Positions 17,570 through 27,269 are shown, counted from the first letter of the stretch. The stretch is DNA of 64,000 nucleotides from Sphingobacterium sp. JB170 (GCF_900163865.1 NZ_FUKU01000030.1:62001-126000), one strand, 5' to 3'. Translations and numbers: made by a program. Notes: a model not told the origin generated them from the sequence alone.

Positions 17570-18403
17570 TTATTTCTTATCCCCCATTTTATAAACTAAT
17601 GACCTTACTTCACCGGCCCACTCACGTTCGTTTTTCGATTTATCAAAAGAGGCGTAATCGATACGCTCTCCTATACGAATCGTTATCGTCTGTCCTCGTT
17701 GCGAAAACATTTCATCAGGCAAATATAACATCTCTAAATTTGCTTTGAGCCCAACTTTCTGTCTTAGACTAGCTAAATTATAGAAAAAACTAGAATTTTT
17801 GCCTTCAATATGAACCGGAACGACGTCTCGCTTATATTTTTTTGCTTTATTAATAAAACTCTTCTTCCACTCCAAGTCGCGAATCTGTCCCTTTATTTTC
17901 CGTGAAACCAGCCCCGCTGGAAATATGAGCAGTGCATTATCCGAGGCATATGCCTTGTCAATTGCGAGTACGCCACTCTTCGCTTGGTTACCTACTTTAT
18001 TTACCGGCACGAAAAGAGGTTCTAAATTTCGAATATTCATCAAGATATCGTTCACCAAGAATTTAACATCGCGGCGATAACGCCCAATCGCATGCATAAT
18101 AGCAATTCCATCAAGCCCCCCCAAGGGGTGATTTGACGCAAAAATAACGTTTTCATCTAATGGAATATTCTCCCCCCCCACCAGAACGACATTAAGCCCC
18201 AACTCATCAATAACGGCATCGACAAAGTCCAAACCATACAAATCTCTAAACTTGGTCATGAGATAATTGATATCATCTTCGTGTAATACTCGTTCAAGAT
18301 AGCGTACAATTGGGCTAGGGATCCATTTGGCAAGTTGCGGACTTTTCGTATGAATTACCTCTCTAACTTCAATAAATTTTTGTAATCCTTCTTCTTCGAT
18401 CAT
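17570..18403 (-). CDS. PlsC-like lysolipid O-acyltransferase (GlsA/OlsA-like)
   Basis: From ATG 18403 (a TTG lies four codons upstream) the 277-residue protein has the LPLAT fold. The catalytic His lies in ASNHPLGGLDG, but spacing to Asp is five residues (HX5D) instead of the textbook HX4D. IFPAGLVSRK replaces the usual FPEG block. It would add the second acyl chain to the N-acyl amino acid made by the downstream GNAT enzyme. The two genes are three bases apart and surely co-translated. It is probably a membrane-associated enzyme on the cytoplasmic face. Confidence 0.82.
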   Translation of the reverse strand: MIEEEGLQKFIEVREVIHTKSPQLAKWIPSPIVRYLERVLHEDDINYLMTKFRDLYGLDFVDAVIDELGLNVVLVGGENIPLDENVIFASNHPLGGLDGIAIMHAIGRYRRDVKFLVNDILMNIRNLEPLFVPVNKVGNQAKSGVLAIDKAYASDNALLIFPAGLVSRKIKGQIRDLEWKKSFINKAKKYKRDVVPVHIEGKNSSFFYNLASLRQKVGLKANLEMLYLPDEMFSQRGQTITIRIGERIDYASFDKSKNEREWAGEVRSLVYKMGDKK

Positions 18404-18602
18404 TTGCTTTTCCAAATACTAATATGTCTGATAATCGACAAAATCAATCGTAAAATTAATAAAATATATTATTATTGGTTGTAAAAACATATTTACAAGG
18501 CTATCATTGTTTACTACCATATTCTTTTTAAATTAGCTATATTTAAAATGGAGCAATGATACTTGACAATTTCACTCCAATTACGACATCAAACGGCTGA
18601 AC

Positions 18603-19265
18603 ATGTACATAGGTGAGATTCTGGAACAGAACTATTTTGAAATTGACGCTTCCACTACGATCGAATTAGGGCTAGACAAGCTAAATGAAACGCATGCTTC
18701 TCAACTAGCAGTAGTCAAGAAGCATGAATACCTTGGTTTGGTGACCGAGGATGATCTTTTAAGCGTGAGCGACGTATCAAAACCTATATCCTCGCTGGCT
18801 GTCACTTTAGGATTCCTATATCTTTATGAATATCAACACGTTTACGATGCCTTACAATACATGACTGCACATCAATTGCAAATCCTTCCGATCCTAAACA
18901 AGGAAAACACTTATTTAGGAGTTCTTACCTCGCAAAACCTAATAAAAGCACTTAATAGCACATTAGGTAACCAAACCCCCGGAGCGATCATCGTTTTGGA
19001 ACTCGGAAAAAACGACGTGTCTTTTTCCCACATAGCGCATATTTTTGAGTCGGAGAATGTCCGTATCTTAAATGCTGCGGTACGAGACATATCGGACACT
19101 ACTAAGATTGAAATGACGATTAAAGTTGATAAACAAAATATTTCGACGCTCGTTTCCTCGTTATGGCGTTTCGATTATGTTGTAAAAGCAACTTTCAATG
19201 ACGGAAGCCAGGATTCGGATATAAAAGAGCGCTACGATATCTTAATGAATTACCTTAACTTATAG
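18603..19265 (+). CDS. CBS-domain pair protein
   Basis: The 220-residue protein has two CBS motifs in the first 125 residues (YLGLVTEDDLLSV; TYLGVLTSQNLIKAL). These are followed by an ACT-like region (IVLELGKNDVSFSHIAHIFE). CBS pairs bind adenine nucleotides and act as energy sensors. It lies 53 bases before nadK and on the same strand, as in many Sphingobacteriaceae, so adenosyl-ligand control linked to NADP supply is conceivable but unproven. A TATATTTA box at 18538-18545 may be its promoter. Confidence 0.85.
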   Translation: MYIGEILEQNYFEIDASTTIELGLDKLNETHASQLAVVKKHEYLGLVTEDDLLSVSDVSKPISSLAVTLGFLYLYEYQHVYDALQYMTAHQLQILPILNKENTYLGVLTSQNLIKALNSTLGNQTPGAIIVLELGKNDVSFSHIAHIFESENVRILNAAVRDISDTTKIEMTIKVDKQNISTLVSSLWRFDYVVKATFNDGSQDSDIKERYDILMNYLNL

Positions 19266-19284
19266 TATCTCGCGCTTTTTTTAG

Positions 19285-19292
19285 CATCTTTG
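19285..19292 (+). promoter_or_regulatory. nadK promoter-like -7 box
   Basis: CATCTTTG is one mismatch from TAnnTTTG and lies 26 bases before the nadK ATG. The same octamer precedes murI (46018-46025). Confidence 0.4.
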
Positions 19293-19318
19293 CAGTAGAA
19301 TTGTCAAAACAGATAAGC

Positions 19319-20212
19319 ATGCACAAAAAATCAATTGCGATATACGGGAGGGCATTTAATGCCTCGGTCGTTCCCTATGTTGAGCAACTCTTCGCTTATT
19401 TAAAGAATAAGGACATTCACATTTACATCCACGCAGATTTTTATAATTCCCTCAAAGTACAGTACGATTGCTCGAGCGACTTTTTGATGTACCACAACCA
19501 CGAAGACCTCCCTCAAGATATCATGTTTTTACTTAGTTTAGGTGGAGATGGAACCATGCTTTCTGCGGTATCACAAGTGCGTGACTTGGGGATTCCGATA
19601 GCAGGTATAAATTTTGGACGTCTTGGCTTTCTCGCTTCTATCAACAAAGCGGATATGATTCAGGCACTAGACGATATATTCGCTGGAAACTACACCTTGC
19701 AACCCAGAGATCTCATAGAGGTAAGTGGAAATGACAAAGCGATTTTCGGAAATGAAAATTACGCTTTAAATGATATCACTGTATTTCGACATGATACCTC
19801 CTCGATGATTACAATTAACGCGACCCTGGATGGCGAACTATTAAATTCTTATTGGGCAGACGGAATAATTATCGCTACCCCCACCGGCTCTACGGCCTAC
19901 TCGCTAAGCTGTGGCGGTCCGATTATCATGCCTGGTAGCGGGAATTTTGTAATTACACCAATTTCCCCACATAACCTCAACGTGCGCCCGTTGATCATCT
20001 CGGCAAATAGTGTCCTTGAACTGGAGATTGAAAGCCGCACAGATAAGTATGTATTAAGTTGTGACTCTAAAACCGAAATGCTTGACAGGACGACCAAATT
20101 ACGATTACAACGTGCGCCCTTTCAAATAAACTTGATCCGTTTGCCCTCAGACAGCTATTTCTCTACGCTTAGGGAGAAGCTCTTATGGGGTTTGGATGTC
20201 CGCAATTATTAA
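19319..20212 (+). CDS. nadK: NAD kinase
   Basis: NadK phosphorylates NAD to NADP. From ATG 19319 the protein has 297 residues. It has the signature GGDGTML at residues 75-81, GRLGFLA, NDITVFR and TPTGSTAYSLSCGGPI. An in-frame TTG lies six codons upstream; ATG is preferred because the preceding six codons cover the end of the promoter region. It is the first of the nadK-uppS-bamA-ompH order characteristic of this group. Confidence 0.96.
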   Translation: MHKKSIAIYGRAFNASVVPYVEQLFAYLKNKDIHIYIHADFYNSLKVQYDCSSDFLMYHNHEDLPQDIMFLLSLGGDGTMLSAVSQVRDLGIPIAGINFGRLGFLASINKADMIQALDDIFAGNYTLQPRDLIEVSGNDKAIFGNENYALNDITVFRHDTSSMITINATLDGELLNSYWADGIIIATPTGSTAYSLSCGGPIIMPGSGNFVITPISPHNLNVRPLIISANSVLELEIESRTDKYVLSCDSKTEMLDRTTKLRLQRAPFQINLIRLPSDSYFSTLREKLLWGLDVRNY

Positions 20213-20511
20213 CTTGATTAAAATTTGTATTAATCATATTGTATTAAAACAATTATATTTACGTCACAAAGAGATGCCTTTGTTATTATTTGATTTATCA
20301 ATTTGCGCGAGTGCCCGTTTAATCGAGCTGTGCAAAGCTTCAAAATCAACATATATTAACAAAAACCTCGACGTAAAAATTTTCTCAAACATGCCATGAA
20401 ATGGACCGCATTTAAAGGACATTATCAACAAACGATACGGCATGAAAAAAGGGAACCTATTAGTCTGCGACATAAGGCAGGCTAAGAAAACATTAATGTG
20501 TTCTATAAAAA
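20213..20511. other. 299-base gap between nadK and uppS
   Basis: No convincing gene is seen. Related genomes often carry a DUF6089-type protein gene between nadK and uppS; nothing of that length fits here. A 29-codon frame beginning MKWTAFKGHY near 20397 is too short to call. Confidence 0.4.
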
Positions 20512-21249
20512 ATGAGTTTCAAAGAAAGACTAAAGAAAGATAACTTGCCACAGCATATAGCAATCATCATGGATGGCAATGGACGATGGGCAAAGGGGAT
20601 CGGAAAACTCCGCATATTTGGACACCAAAACGGTGTGTCGGCGGTACGTGAAGCTATGGAAGGATGTGTGGACGTAGGCATAAATTACCTAACATTGTAC
20701 GCCTTCTCTTCGGAAAACTGGAACAGACCCAAACTGGAAGTACGCGCGTTGATGGAGCTGTTGGTAAACACCTTAGCGAAGGAAACCAAAACATTTATGG
20801 ACAACGGCATTAAGTTACAAACCATTGGAAATATAAGCGATCTCCCAACGAATTGTCAAAAAACCTTAGCGGACACCATAGATCTTACAAAATCAAACGA
20901 TCAGTGCGTGCTCACACTCGCTTTAAGTTACGGATCGCGGACAGAGATCGTTGATGCTACCAAAGCCATCGCGCAAAAGGTGGCGAATGGACAACTAGAT
21001 ATAGCAGATATCGACGAAGCCACGATCAGTATGCATCTATACACACACGGTACACCTGACCCCGACTTAATGATTCGTACAAGTGGTGAGCAACGGATCA
21101 GCAACTACCTCCTTTACCAAATGGCATACACCGAACTCTGCTTCTTAGATAAAATGTGGCCGGAATTCAAACGCGAGGACCTGTTTGAAGCAATATATAA
21201 CTATCAAAACCGTGAAAGAAGATTCGGGAAAACAAGCGAACAATTGTAA
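20512..21249 (+). CDS. uppS: Isoprenyl (undecaprenyl diphosphate) synthase
   Basis: The cis-prenyltransferase makes the C55 carrier lipid for peptidoglycan and polysaccharide export. The 245-residue protein has HIAIIMDGNGRWAKG at residues 15-29 (catalytic Asp21), the NYLTLYAFSSENWNRP motif, and RTSGEQRISNYLLYQMAYTE near the C-terminus. It is followed 120 bases later by bamA, with an intervening promoter box. Confidence 0.97.
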   Translation: MSFKERLKKDNLPQHIAIIMDGNGRWAKGIGKLRIFGHQNGVSAVREAMEGCVDVGINYLTLYAFSSENWNRPKLEVRALMELLVNTLAKETKTFMDNGIKLQTIGNISDLPTNCQKTLADTIDLTKSNDQCVLTLALSYGSRTEIVDATKAIAQKVANGQLDIADIDEATISMHLYTHGTPDPDLMIRTSGEQRISNYLLYQMAYTELCFLDKMWPEFKREDLFEAIYNYQNRERRFGKTSEQL

Positions 21250-21257
21250 TATTTATT

Positions 21258-21265
21258 TACCTTTG
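21258..21265 (+). promoter_or_regulatory. bamA promoter -7 box
   Basis: TACCTTTG is an exact TAnnTTTG match nine bases after the uppS stop, leaving a leader of about 100 bases before bamA. Confidence 0.5.
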
Positions 21266-21369
21266 CAGCATTCATTAAAAGCCTAATCAATTGTCTGGCT
21301 ATTAATTATATTCTTTTAACAAAAATTAACAAGAGATTCGTGTACTTTAGCACAGAGAAAATAGATTAA

Positions 21370-23946
21370 ATGAAGCGCATATTATACTTAATAACATTTA
21401 CCTTACTATTTGGAGGACAAGAATTATTTGCTCAAATACAAGGAAATAATCCGATTAACTTAAACAATCCTAGTGAAATAAGTTACTTAGAACCTAAAGA
21501 CTACGTTATCGCTGGAGTTCGCGTTACAGGAACGGAGTATTTGGATGGCGATGTACTAGTTACCATATCGAAATTAGTTGTCGGACAATACATAGAAGTT
21601 CCAAGTGAGGCTACTGCGAATGTTGTTAAAACGTTAATGTCGCAAAACTTATTCGACGACGTACAACTATACGCCGAGCGAATTGAAAATGAGAACATCT
21701 ATTTGGAAATCCGCGTACGAGAGCGCCCGCGCCTTACACGTATTGATATAAACGGGCTAAAGAAAACAGAATCTGAAGAAATTCACAAACGCTTAAATAC
21801 AAGCGCAGGTAAAATCGTTAATGAAAACCTAATCAAAACGACAAAATCAACCATCGAGAAGTTTCTTCGTGAAAAATCTTTTCTCTACCCGGACATTAAA
21901 ATCCGCACCGAAAAAGATACCGTACAAACAAATAACGAAATTGTTATTGTTGACGTTGAAAAGAATAAAAAAATAAAAGTACACGGTGTTAAATTTAGCG
22001 GCAACGAAGCTTTCTCCAACAAACAGCTACGTAAATATTTAAAAGGTGTTAAACCACGTCGTTGGTTCCGGATATTTGGTCCCGGAAAATTTAAAGAAGA
22101 CAAATATGAAGAGGCCAAAACTAACTTGATTGCTAAAATGCAAGACAAGGGGTACCGCGACGCGCAAATCGTAAATGATAGCATCGCTCGTTACGATAAC
22201 AATGAGGTTGATATATATGTCGATTTATACGAGGGCCCGAAATATTTCATGGGAAATATCGAATGGTCAGGAAACTCAAAATACACCGATTCGGTATTAA
22301 ATATCATTTTAGGGATCGCTAAAGGCGATGTATACAGTGAGGAGAAACTGACTACAAAACTAAGCGGACCTTCCCGTAATAGTGACGACATCAGTGCATT
22401 ATACCAAAACGACGGTTATCTAACCTTCAACGTGCAGCCGATTATAAAACGAATCTACAATGATACAATCGACGTCGAAATTGTACTAAGTGAGGGAAAA
22501 CAGTTTACAATAAACAATGTAATCGTCAAAGGTAATGACGTGACCAATGACCGCGTTGTTCTCCGTTCAATATACACAAAGCCGGGTCAAAAATTCTCTC
22601 GTGAGATGCTTATGCGCAGTGTACGAGAGATTTCACAGTTAGGCATGTTCGACGAACAAAAAATCAATCCAGTACCAACGAATCTTAATTACGAGGAAGG
22701 TACAACTGATCTTGAATATACCGTTGTCGAAAAACCTTCGGATCAAGTCGAGCTTTCGGGTGGTTACGGAGCAGGACAAGTTATCGGTACCTTAGGTTTA
22801 ACATTTAATAACTTTTCCACAAGCAATCTATTTAAGAAAGATGCATGGAAGCCTCTCCCACGTGGAGACGGACAGAAATTAAGCATACGCGGACAGACAT
22901 CCGGTAAGCGCTACCAGTCGTATAGTTTCTCTTTTTCCGAACCTTGGTTGGGCGGAAAGAAACCAATATATTTCGGATTGAGCGCCTATACGTCCAATTC
23001 CTCGTACGGCGGATTTAACTACTATACAGGAGAGCAGATGGTAAAAGATTCGGAATTGAATCGGATATGGATGACCGGTGTAACCGCTACCCTAGGTAAA
23101 CGTCTACAGTGGCCAGATCCGTATTTCCAAGTCAATACGTCCTTATCCTTCCAGCGCTATAAACTTCAAAACTACGGCAACTATTTCCTTTTCTCGGACG
23201 GAACAGCCTATAATATTAACTTGACTCAAGAGATAAGCCGTAACACCATTGACGCACCTATTTACCCAACATCGGGATCAAATATAAAATTCAGTGTGCA
23301 ATTAACACCGCCATACTCATTATGGAACGACATTAATTACGAGACAGCAGAAGATAACGTTAAATACAAGTGGACAGAGTACCACAAATGGAAACTGGAC
23401 GCGCAATGGTTTGCGAAAATAGCCGGTAAATTGGTTTTGAAAACTCAGGCGCAGTTTGGTTACTTGGGAAACTATTCCAATAAAACGCCAACATCTACTT
23501 TTGAACGCTTTAAATTAGGTGGAGATGGTATGCAAGGATTTGACTTCTTACAGGGTTCTGAGATTATCGCGATGCGTGGTTACGCAAATGGTACAATCAT
23601 CCCTGAATCAACTGGTTATAATCAAGAAAACATAGCAATCAACTCAGGTAGCCCGATATATGCAAAATATCAATTGGAACTAAGACATCCGGTAATGCTG
23701 AACGATCAAGCTACAGTATTCGTACTTGCATTTGCAGAAGCAGGTAATACCTGGAACAAATTCAGCGAAGTGAACCCATTAAAAATGCGCCGCTCAGCAG
23801 GTGTTGGTGCACGTATCTTCCTACCTATATTTGGTATGCTAGGAATCGATTACGGACATGCATTCGACCCTATTCCAGGACTGCAATCAAGTCAATGGAA
23901 ACAAAACTTCACATTCAGTATTTTACAAAATATGGGCGGCTTTTAA
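21370..23946 (+). CDS. bamA: Outer-membrane protein assembly factor BamA
   Basis: BamA inserts beta-barrel proteins into the outer membrane. The 858-residue protein has a signal peptide (MKRILYLITFTLLFGG, ending near LFAQ). Periplasmic POTRA repeats span about residues 45-450, with G-x-K/V-x-F-S-G-N cores such as VHGVKFSGNEAF. The C-terminal barrel spans about 470-858 and includes the KLGGDGMQGFD lid-lock motif region. It ends in Phe (LQNMGGF), the usual C-terminal aromatic. Two Skp-like chaperone genes follow, forming one OMP biogenesis module. Confidence 0.97.
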   Translation: MKRILYLITFTLLFGGQELFAQIQGNNPINLNNPSEISYLEPKDYVIAGVRVTGTEYLDGDVLVTISKLVVGQYIEVPSEATANVVKTLMSQNLFDDVQLYAERIENENIYLEIRVRERPRLTRIDINGLKKTESEEIHKRLNTSAGKIVNENLIKTTKSTIEKFLREKSFLYPDIKIRTEKDTVQTNNEIVIVDVEKNKKIKVHGVKFSGNEAFSNKQLRKYLKGVKPRRWFRIFGPGKFKEDKYEEAKTNLIAKMQDKGYRDAQIVNDSIARYDNNEVDIYVDLYEGPKYFMGNIEWSGNSKYTDSVLNIILGIAKGDVYSEEKLTTKLSGPSRNSDDISALYQNDGYLTFNVQPIIKRIYNDTIDVEIVLSEGKQFTINNVIVKGNDVTNDRVVLRSIYTKPGQKFSREMLMRSVREISQLGMFDEQKINPVPTNLNYEEGTTDLEYTVVEKPSDQVELSGGYGAGQVIGTLGLTFNNFSTSNLFKKDAWKPLPRGDGQKLSIRGQTSGKRYQSYSFSFSEPWLGGKKPIYFGLSAYTSNSSYGGFNYYTGEQMVKDSELNRIWMTGVTATLGKRLQWPDPYFQVNTSLSFQRYKLQNYGNYFLFSDGTAYNINLTQEISRNTIDAPIYPTSGSNIKFSVQLTPPYSLWNDINYETAEDNVKYKWTEYHKWKLDAQWFAKIAGKLVLKTQAQFGYLGNYSNKTPTSTFERFKLGGDGMQGFDFLQGSEIIAMRGYANGTIIPESTGYNQENIAINSGSPIYAKYQLELRHPVMLNDQATVFVLAFAEAGNTWNKFSEVNPLKMRRSAGVGARIFLPIFGMLGIDYGHAFDPIPGLQSSQWKQNFTFSILQNMGGF

Positions 23947-24120
23947 ACCATTTGCAAACAACATAGTCCTAAAAAATAGAAAAGCGAAATAGTAGCTATT
24001 TAGAAGGATTTAACGTTTCTTAAGGGAAACCAGCGAAGGTACGTGAATTTAAGGCACATTATTCGCTAGAGTATTATAATACAGTAGAACAATAGATCGT
24101 TCAAACAAAATTTAACATAC

Positions 24121-24657
24121 ATGAAAAAGATAATATTTGTCATCGCTATTTTATTAACCGCATCCTTTGGTGCTGTTAAAGCACAATCAGTTGCTTACGT
24201 TGATTCTGAATTTATCCTTAAACATATTCCGGAATATGTTACAGCACAAAAGCAACTTGACGAGATGTCTACCAACTGGCAGCAGGAAGTTGATAAACAA
24301 TATGCGGCAATTGAAACGATGTATCAAGCCTATCAAAACGACCAAGTATTATTGAATGATGATATGCGTAAGCGTCGCGAAGATGAAATTGTCAACAAAG
24401 AGAAAGAAGTCAAAGAATTTCAACGTCAAAAATTCGGATTCGAAGGCGACTTATTTAAAGAACGTACACGTCTAATTCAGCCCATACAAGATCGCGTAAC
24501 ATCGGCTATTAAAGATGTAGCTACCACACAAGGTGTAGACCTAATACTTGACAAGGGATCGGAAGTGACATTCTTATTTGCAAATCCAAAATTGGATAAA
24601 AGCAACGATATCATTACAAAATTAGGTTATAAACCAGATCCGAGCTTGGCAAACTAA
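24121..24657 (+). CDS. OmpH/Skp-family periplasmic chaperone (copy 1)
   Basis: The 178-residue protein has a signal peptide (MKKIIFVIAILLTASFG, cut near VKAQS). VAYVDSEFILKHIPEY is the OmpH N-strand, followed by a long Glu/Lys/Gln coiled coil from about 40 to 130. The closing VDLILDKGSEVTFLFANP strand completes the fold. Skp trimers hold unfolded outer-membrane proteins in the periplasm. It follows bamA and is a paralogue of the next gene, from which it differs by lacking the Ala/Pro-rich tail. Confidence 0.93.
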   Translation: MKKIIFVIAILLTASFGAVKAQSVAYVDSEFILKHIPEYVTAQKQLDEMSTNWQQEVDKQYAAIETMYQAYQNDQVLLNDDMRKRREDEIVNKEKEVKEFQRQKFGFEGDLFKERTRLIQPIQDRVTSAIKDVATTQGVDLILDKGSEVTFLFANPKLDKSNDIITKLGYKPDPSLAN

Positions 24658-24756
24658 TTTTTTTGATTATAATTGTTTAATTAAATCAGTGAATCTATTA
24701 TAGTAATATTAAAAAAACAGTATCATTTACAAAGAGAGGGATACAAAAAGTTTAAA

Positions 24757-25350
24757 ATGAAAAGAATGAGAAATTTATTTAAAAGTGCAGTTTTAGCAGC
24801 AGTGGTGTTTTTAGGCGTTCAAAATGTTAACGCACAACAAAAAATTGGACACGTAAACGCGGATGAAATTTTCCAATTAACACCAGAATTCAAAACTGCA
24901 AACGATCAATTGAAAACTCTTAACGATACAAAAACAAAAGAATTACAAGGTATGTATGCAGAGTTTCAAAAGAAACAAACTGATGCCAATGAAAAAGTAC
25001 GAACTCGTAGTGAAGCAAATAAAGATGCTGTAGATGCAGAACTTCAAACTTTGGGTCAAGAGCTCCAAGCTATCGAAACTCGTATCCAAGAGCAACAACG
25101 TGCTGCACAGGAAGAGCTAGGAAAAAAACAACAAGAGTTGCTTACTCCAATTCAGACAAAAGTAATGACAGCAATAAATACTGTAGCGAAAGAGAAAGGT
25201 TTTGCTTACGTATTAGACATCTCTAACGGTAGTGTGATGTATTTCGACGGTGGTGAAGACATCTCCGCTGACGTAAAAACTAAACTTGGAATTGCGGCGA
25301 ATGCAACTCCACCTGCGAACCCAGCAGCAACTGCTCCAGCGCAACAATAA
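24757..25350 (+). CDS. OmpH/Skp-family periplasmic chaperone (copy 2)
   Basis: This 197-residue protein has a signal peptide (MKRMRNLFKSAVLAAVV, cut near NVNAQQ), the IGHVNADEIFQLTPEF strand, and a central coiled coil rich in Gln and Lys. The FAYVLDISNGSVMYFDGG strand follows. The Ala/Pro tail (NATPPANPAATAPAQQ) is probably disordered. Together with copy 1 it may form homo- or hetero-trimers. A strong terminator ends the unit 17 bases downstream. Confidence 0.94.
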   Translation: MKRMRNLFKSAVLAAVVFLGVQNVNAQQKIGHVNADEIFQLTPEFKTANDQLKTLNDTKTKELQGMYAEFQKKQTDANEKVRTRSEANKDAVDAELQTLGQELQAIETRIQEQQRAAQEELGKKQQELLTPIQTKVMTAINTVAKEKGFAYVLDISNGSVMYFDGGEDISADVKTKLGIAANATPPANPAATAPAQQ

Positions 25351-25366
25351 ACAGAACGTATTTTGT

Positions 25367-25407
25367 AAATGAACGAGGCTACATCCATGATGTAGCCTCG
25401 TTCATTT
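25367..25407. terminator. Strong bidirectional terminator
   Basis: An 18-base perfect stem (AAATGAACGAGGCTACAT and its complement) with a CCATG loop. T-rich on one side and A-rich on the other, it lies between convergent ompH and yihY and can serve both. Confidence 0.9.
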
Positions 25408-25474
25408 TTAAGGTGATATTTTTTACGTTGTACGCCCTGACAATTCATTTGATTCACACCATTAATCGGAGCGA

Positions 25475-26458
25475 TTAGGGACGAACCTCATCGTTACCTG
25501 TAGCACTTTTCGTTGCCGATAATTCATCGCTCGGTATCTCTGCCACTTCACGCTCTACCTCCCTAACCTCTACGTGTACGGCGAAATCCGAAGGTGCGAT
25601 AGGAATGCCTTTTAATGATGCATATTCACGTGTAAAGATCGCGCCTAAATAGAGTATCGCTGCTGTATAATATACCCACAAGAGGATCAACACAATAGAG
25701 CTCGCCGCTCCATATGTCGATTCTGTATCTGAAAACTCGAGATAAAGGCTTATCAAAAAACGGCCAAAGACGAAGAGAATACTCGTAAACAGTGCCCCAG
25801 AGCGCACCGTTCGCCATTCAATTTTCACGTCGGGTAGCGTCTTGAAGATTATTGAGAAAAGAACAAAGATTATTAAAAACGAGATCAAGAAATTAATAGA
25901 ATTGAACAAGAACACCGTCATGTCTTGAAAATAGCGTTGTAGTCGCTCGGTCATTGCTACGACAACACCATTGATGATTAAAGTCACGACCAGCAAAAAC
26001 CCAAGGCCAATCACTAATGATGAGGACAATAAGCGATCTTTTAAGATTTTCAACCACCCTTTCTTTGCTTTCGGTCGAACGCGCCAAATCTTATTGATAG
26101 AATTCTGAATATCGCCGAACACCGTAGTTGCTCCCACCAGTAACGTTATTGCACTGATAATTAATGCAATATTAGATTTCCCAGACAGCGAAAGATTTTT
26201 AATTATATCTTGAACTTGCCGTGCGGCACTAGGACCGATTAGTCCAGTTAACTCTACGACAACTTTTCCACGGATCGCTTCCTCTCCTAAGAATATCCCC
26301 GCTAAAGATATCATCAGCACAAGAATAGGCCCGAGAGAAAATACGGTGTAATAAGCTAAGGAAGCGCTGTACTTAAGGCTATCTTCCTTTGTAAATCCAA
26401 TGACCGTATTCTTAGATACCGTAAAAAATTCCTTAAGATCAATCGCTAGTTTACTCAT
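25475..26458 (-). CDS. YihY/BrkB-family inner-membrane protein
   Basis: The 327-residue protein has the YihY signature (SLKYSASLAYYTVFSLGPIL near residue 25). About six hydrophobic segments span residues 30-275, including FLISFLIIFVLFSIIF and AASSIVLILLWVYYTAAIL. The charged C-terminal tail is Glu-rich. The family was once mis-named ribonuclease BN; the molecular role is unknown, with transport suspected. It faces the inner membrane. A possible 39-codon frame lies 27 bases upstream. Confidence 0.92.
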   Translation of the reverse strand: MSKLAIDLKEFFTVSKNTVIGFTKEDSLKYSASLAYYTVFSLGPILVLMISLAGIFLGEEAIRGKVVVELTGLIGPSAARQVQDIIKNLSLSGKSNIALIISAITLLVGATTVFGDIQNSINKIWRVRPKAKKGWLKILKDRLLSSSLVIGLGFLLVVTLIINGVVVAMTERLQRYFQDMTVFLFNSINFLISFLIIFVLFSIIFKTLPDVKIEWRTVRSGALFTSILFVFGRFLISLYLEFSDTESTYGAASSIVLILLWVYYTAAILYLGAIFTREYASLKGIPIAPSDFAVHVEVREVEREVAEIPSDELSATKSATGNDEVRP

Positions 26459-26485
26459 ATATTATTTCATTTGCGAACCGATAAA

Positions 26486-26605
26486 TTATGCGGCTACCCG
26501 TGCCATATCTTCCTCACAGTTAACCAACCCACTTATAGAGGTAAAAGTTTTAGAAAACTTAAAATTAGCGCGATCGCCGCCCGAAGAAATTGGGCCATTT
26601 AGCAT
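26486..26605 (-). CDS. Candidate 39-residue ORF upstream of yihY
   Basis: ATG 26605 opens a frame reading MLNGPISSGGDRANFKFSK..., then TFTSISGLVNCEEDMARVAA and a stop, 27 bases before the yihY ATG. The composition looks protein-like, with no low complexity. No homology can be named. It could be a small leader protein, a gene fragment or chance. Confidence 0.2.
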   Translation of the reverse strand: MLNGPISSGGDRANFKFSKTFTSISGLVNCEEDMARVAA

Positions 26606-26862
26606 CGTATTGAAGTCAATTTAGGCGCGCGTAATGAGCGGATCCTACGAGGAGTAGACCAAGTGCCAGGAGAAACTTTACGACACTCTATTACCTCTCT
26701 TACTGTCGAAATGCCAATCCCCGTTGCAAATACGTTTTTTTATGCTAGATCAGCGACGACATTTTATGCGCATAGTCGCGGAATACTTCCTTGGCGCAAT
26801 ATCTGCAATTTGAATTTCGTTCCCCCCTAAAGAAATGAGGCTATGGACCAAAAACAACGCCT
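26606..26862. other. Gap between rplT terminator and yihY region
   Basis: No recognisable gene. A stop-free plus-strand frame of about 75 codons ends at a stop near 26830 but has no good start and no motif, so it is not called. Confidence 0.35.
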
Positions 26863-26892
26863 AAAAAAAGGAGCCACTTGGGCTCCTTTTAA
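26863..26892 (-). terminator. Terminator of the thrS-infC-rpmI-rplT operon
   Basis: AAAAGGAGCC-acttg-GGCTCCTTTT is a 10-pair stem. On the minus strand it continues into more T residues, 33 bases after the rplT stop. Confidence 0.88.
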
Positions 26893-26924
26893 AGTATCTA
26901 ACAAATTGATAACGATTTAAAACT

Positions 26925-27269
26925 CTATTTTACTGCGTCTACAACTGCTTTGAAAGCATCGGGGTTATTTAAGGCTAAATCAGCTAAAACCTTACGGTTT
27001 AAACCGATATTCTTAGCATTTAATTTACCGATCAACTGCGAATAAGAAATTCCATGTTGACGTGCTCCTGCATTGATACGTTGAATCCATAAAGCTCTGA
27101 ACTCGCGTTTTTTAGTTTTACGGTCGCGGTAAGCGTACTGTAAACCTTTTTCTACTGTATTTTTAGCAATAGTATAAACTTTGCTTCTTGAACCGAAATA
27201 GCCTTTAGCTAATTTCAAGATTCTTTTTCTTCTTCTTCTGGAAGCGACTGCGTTAACCGAACGTGGCAT
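26925..27269 (-). CDS. rplT: 50S ribosomal protein L20
   Basis: The 114-residue protein begins [20 protein letters not shown], the usual basic N-terminus that threads into 23S rRNA. It has [20 protein letters not shown] and [15 protein letters not shown] downstream. L20 is an early assembly protein of the large subunit and in other bacteria represses its own operon. A structured 99-base spacer separates it from rpmI. Confidence 0.98.
   Translation of the reverse strand: MPRSVNAVASRRRRKRILKLAKGYFGSRSKVYTIAKNTVEKGLQYAYRDRKTKKREFRALWIQRINAGARQHGISYSQLIGKLNAKNIGLNRKVLADLALNNPDAFKAVVDAVK

Noticed and set aside
20196-20473. Two short frames (67 and 69 codons) between nadK and uppS
   Set aside because: Opposite strands of the same A+T-rich spacer, no motifs, and one begins inside nadK.
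26602-26832. Stop-free plus-strand frame of about 75 codons before the rplT terminator
   Set aside because: No start codon with context, no motif, and the length is within chance for this base composition.
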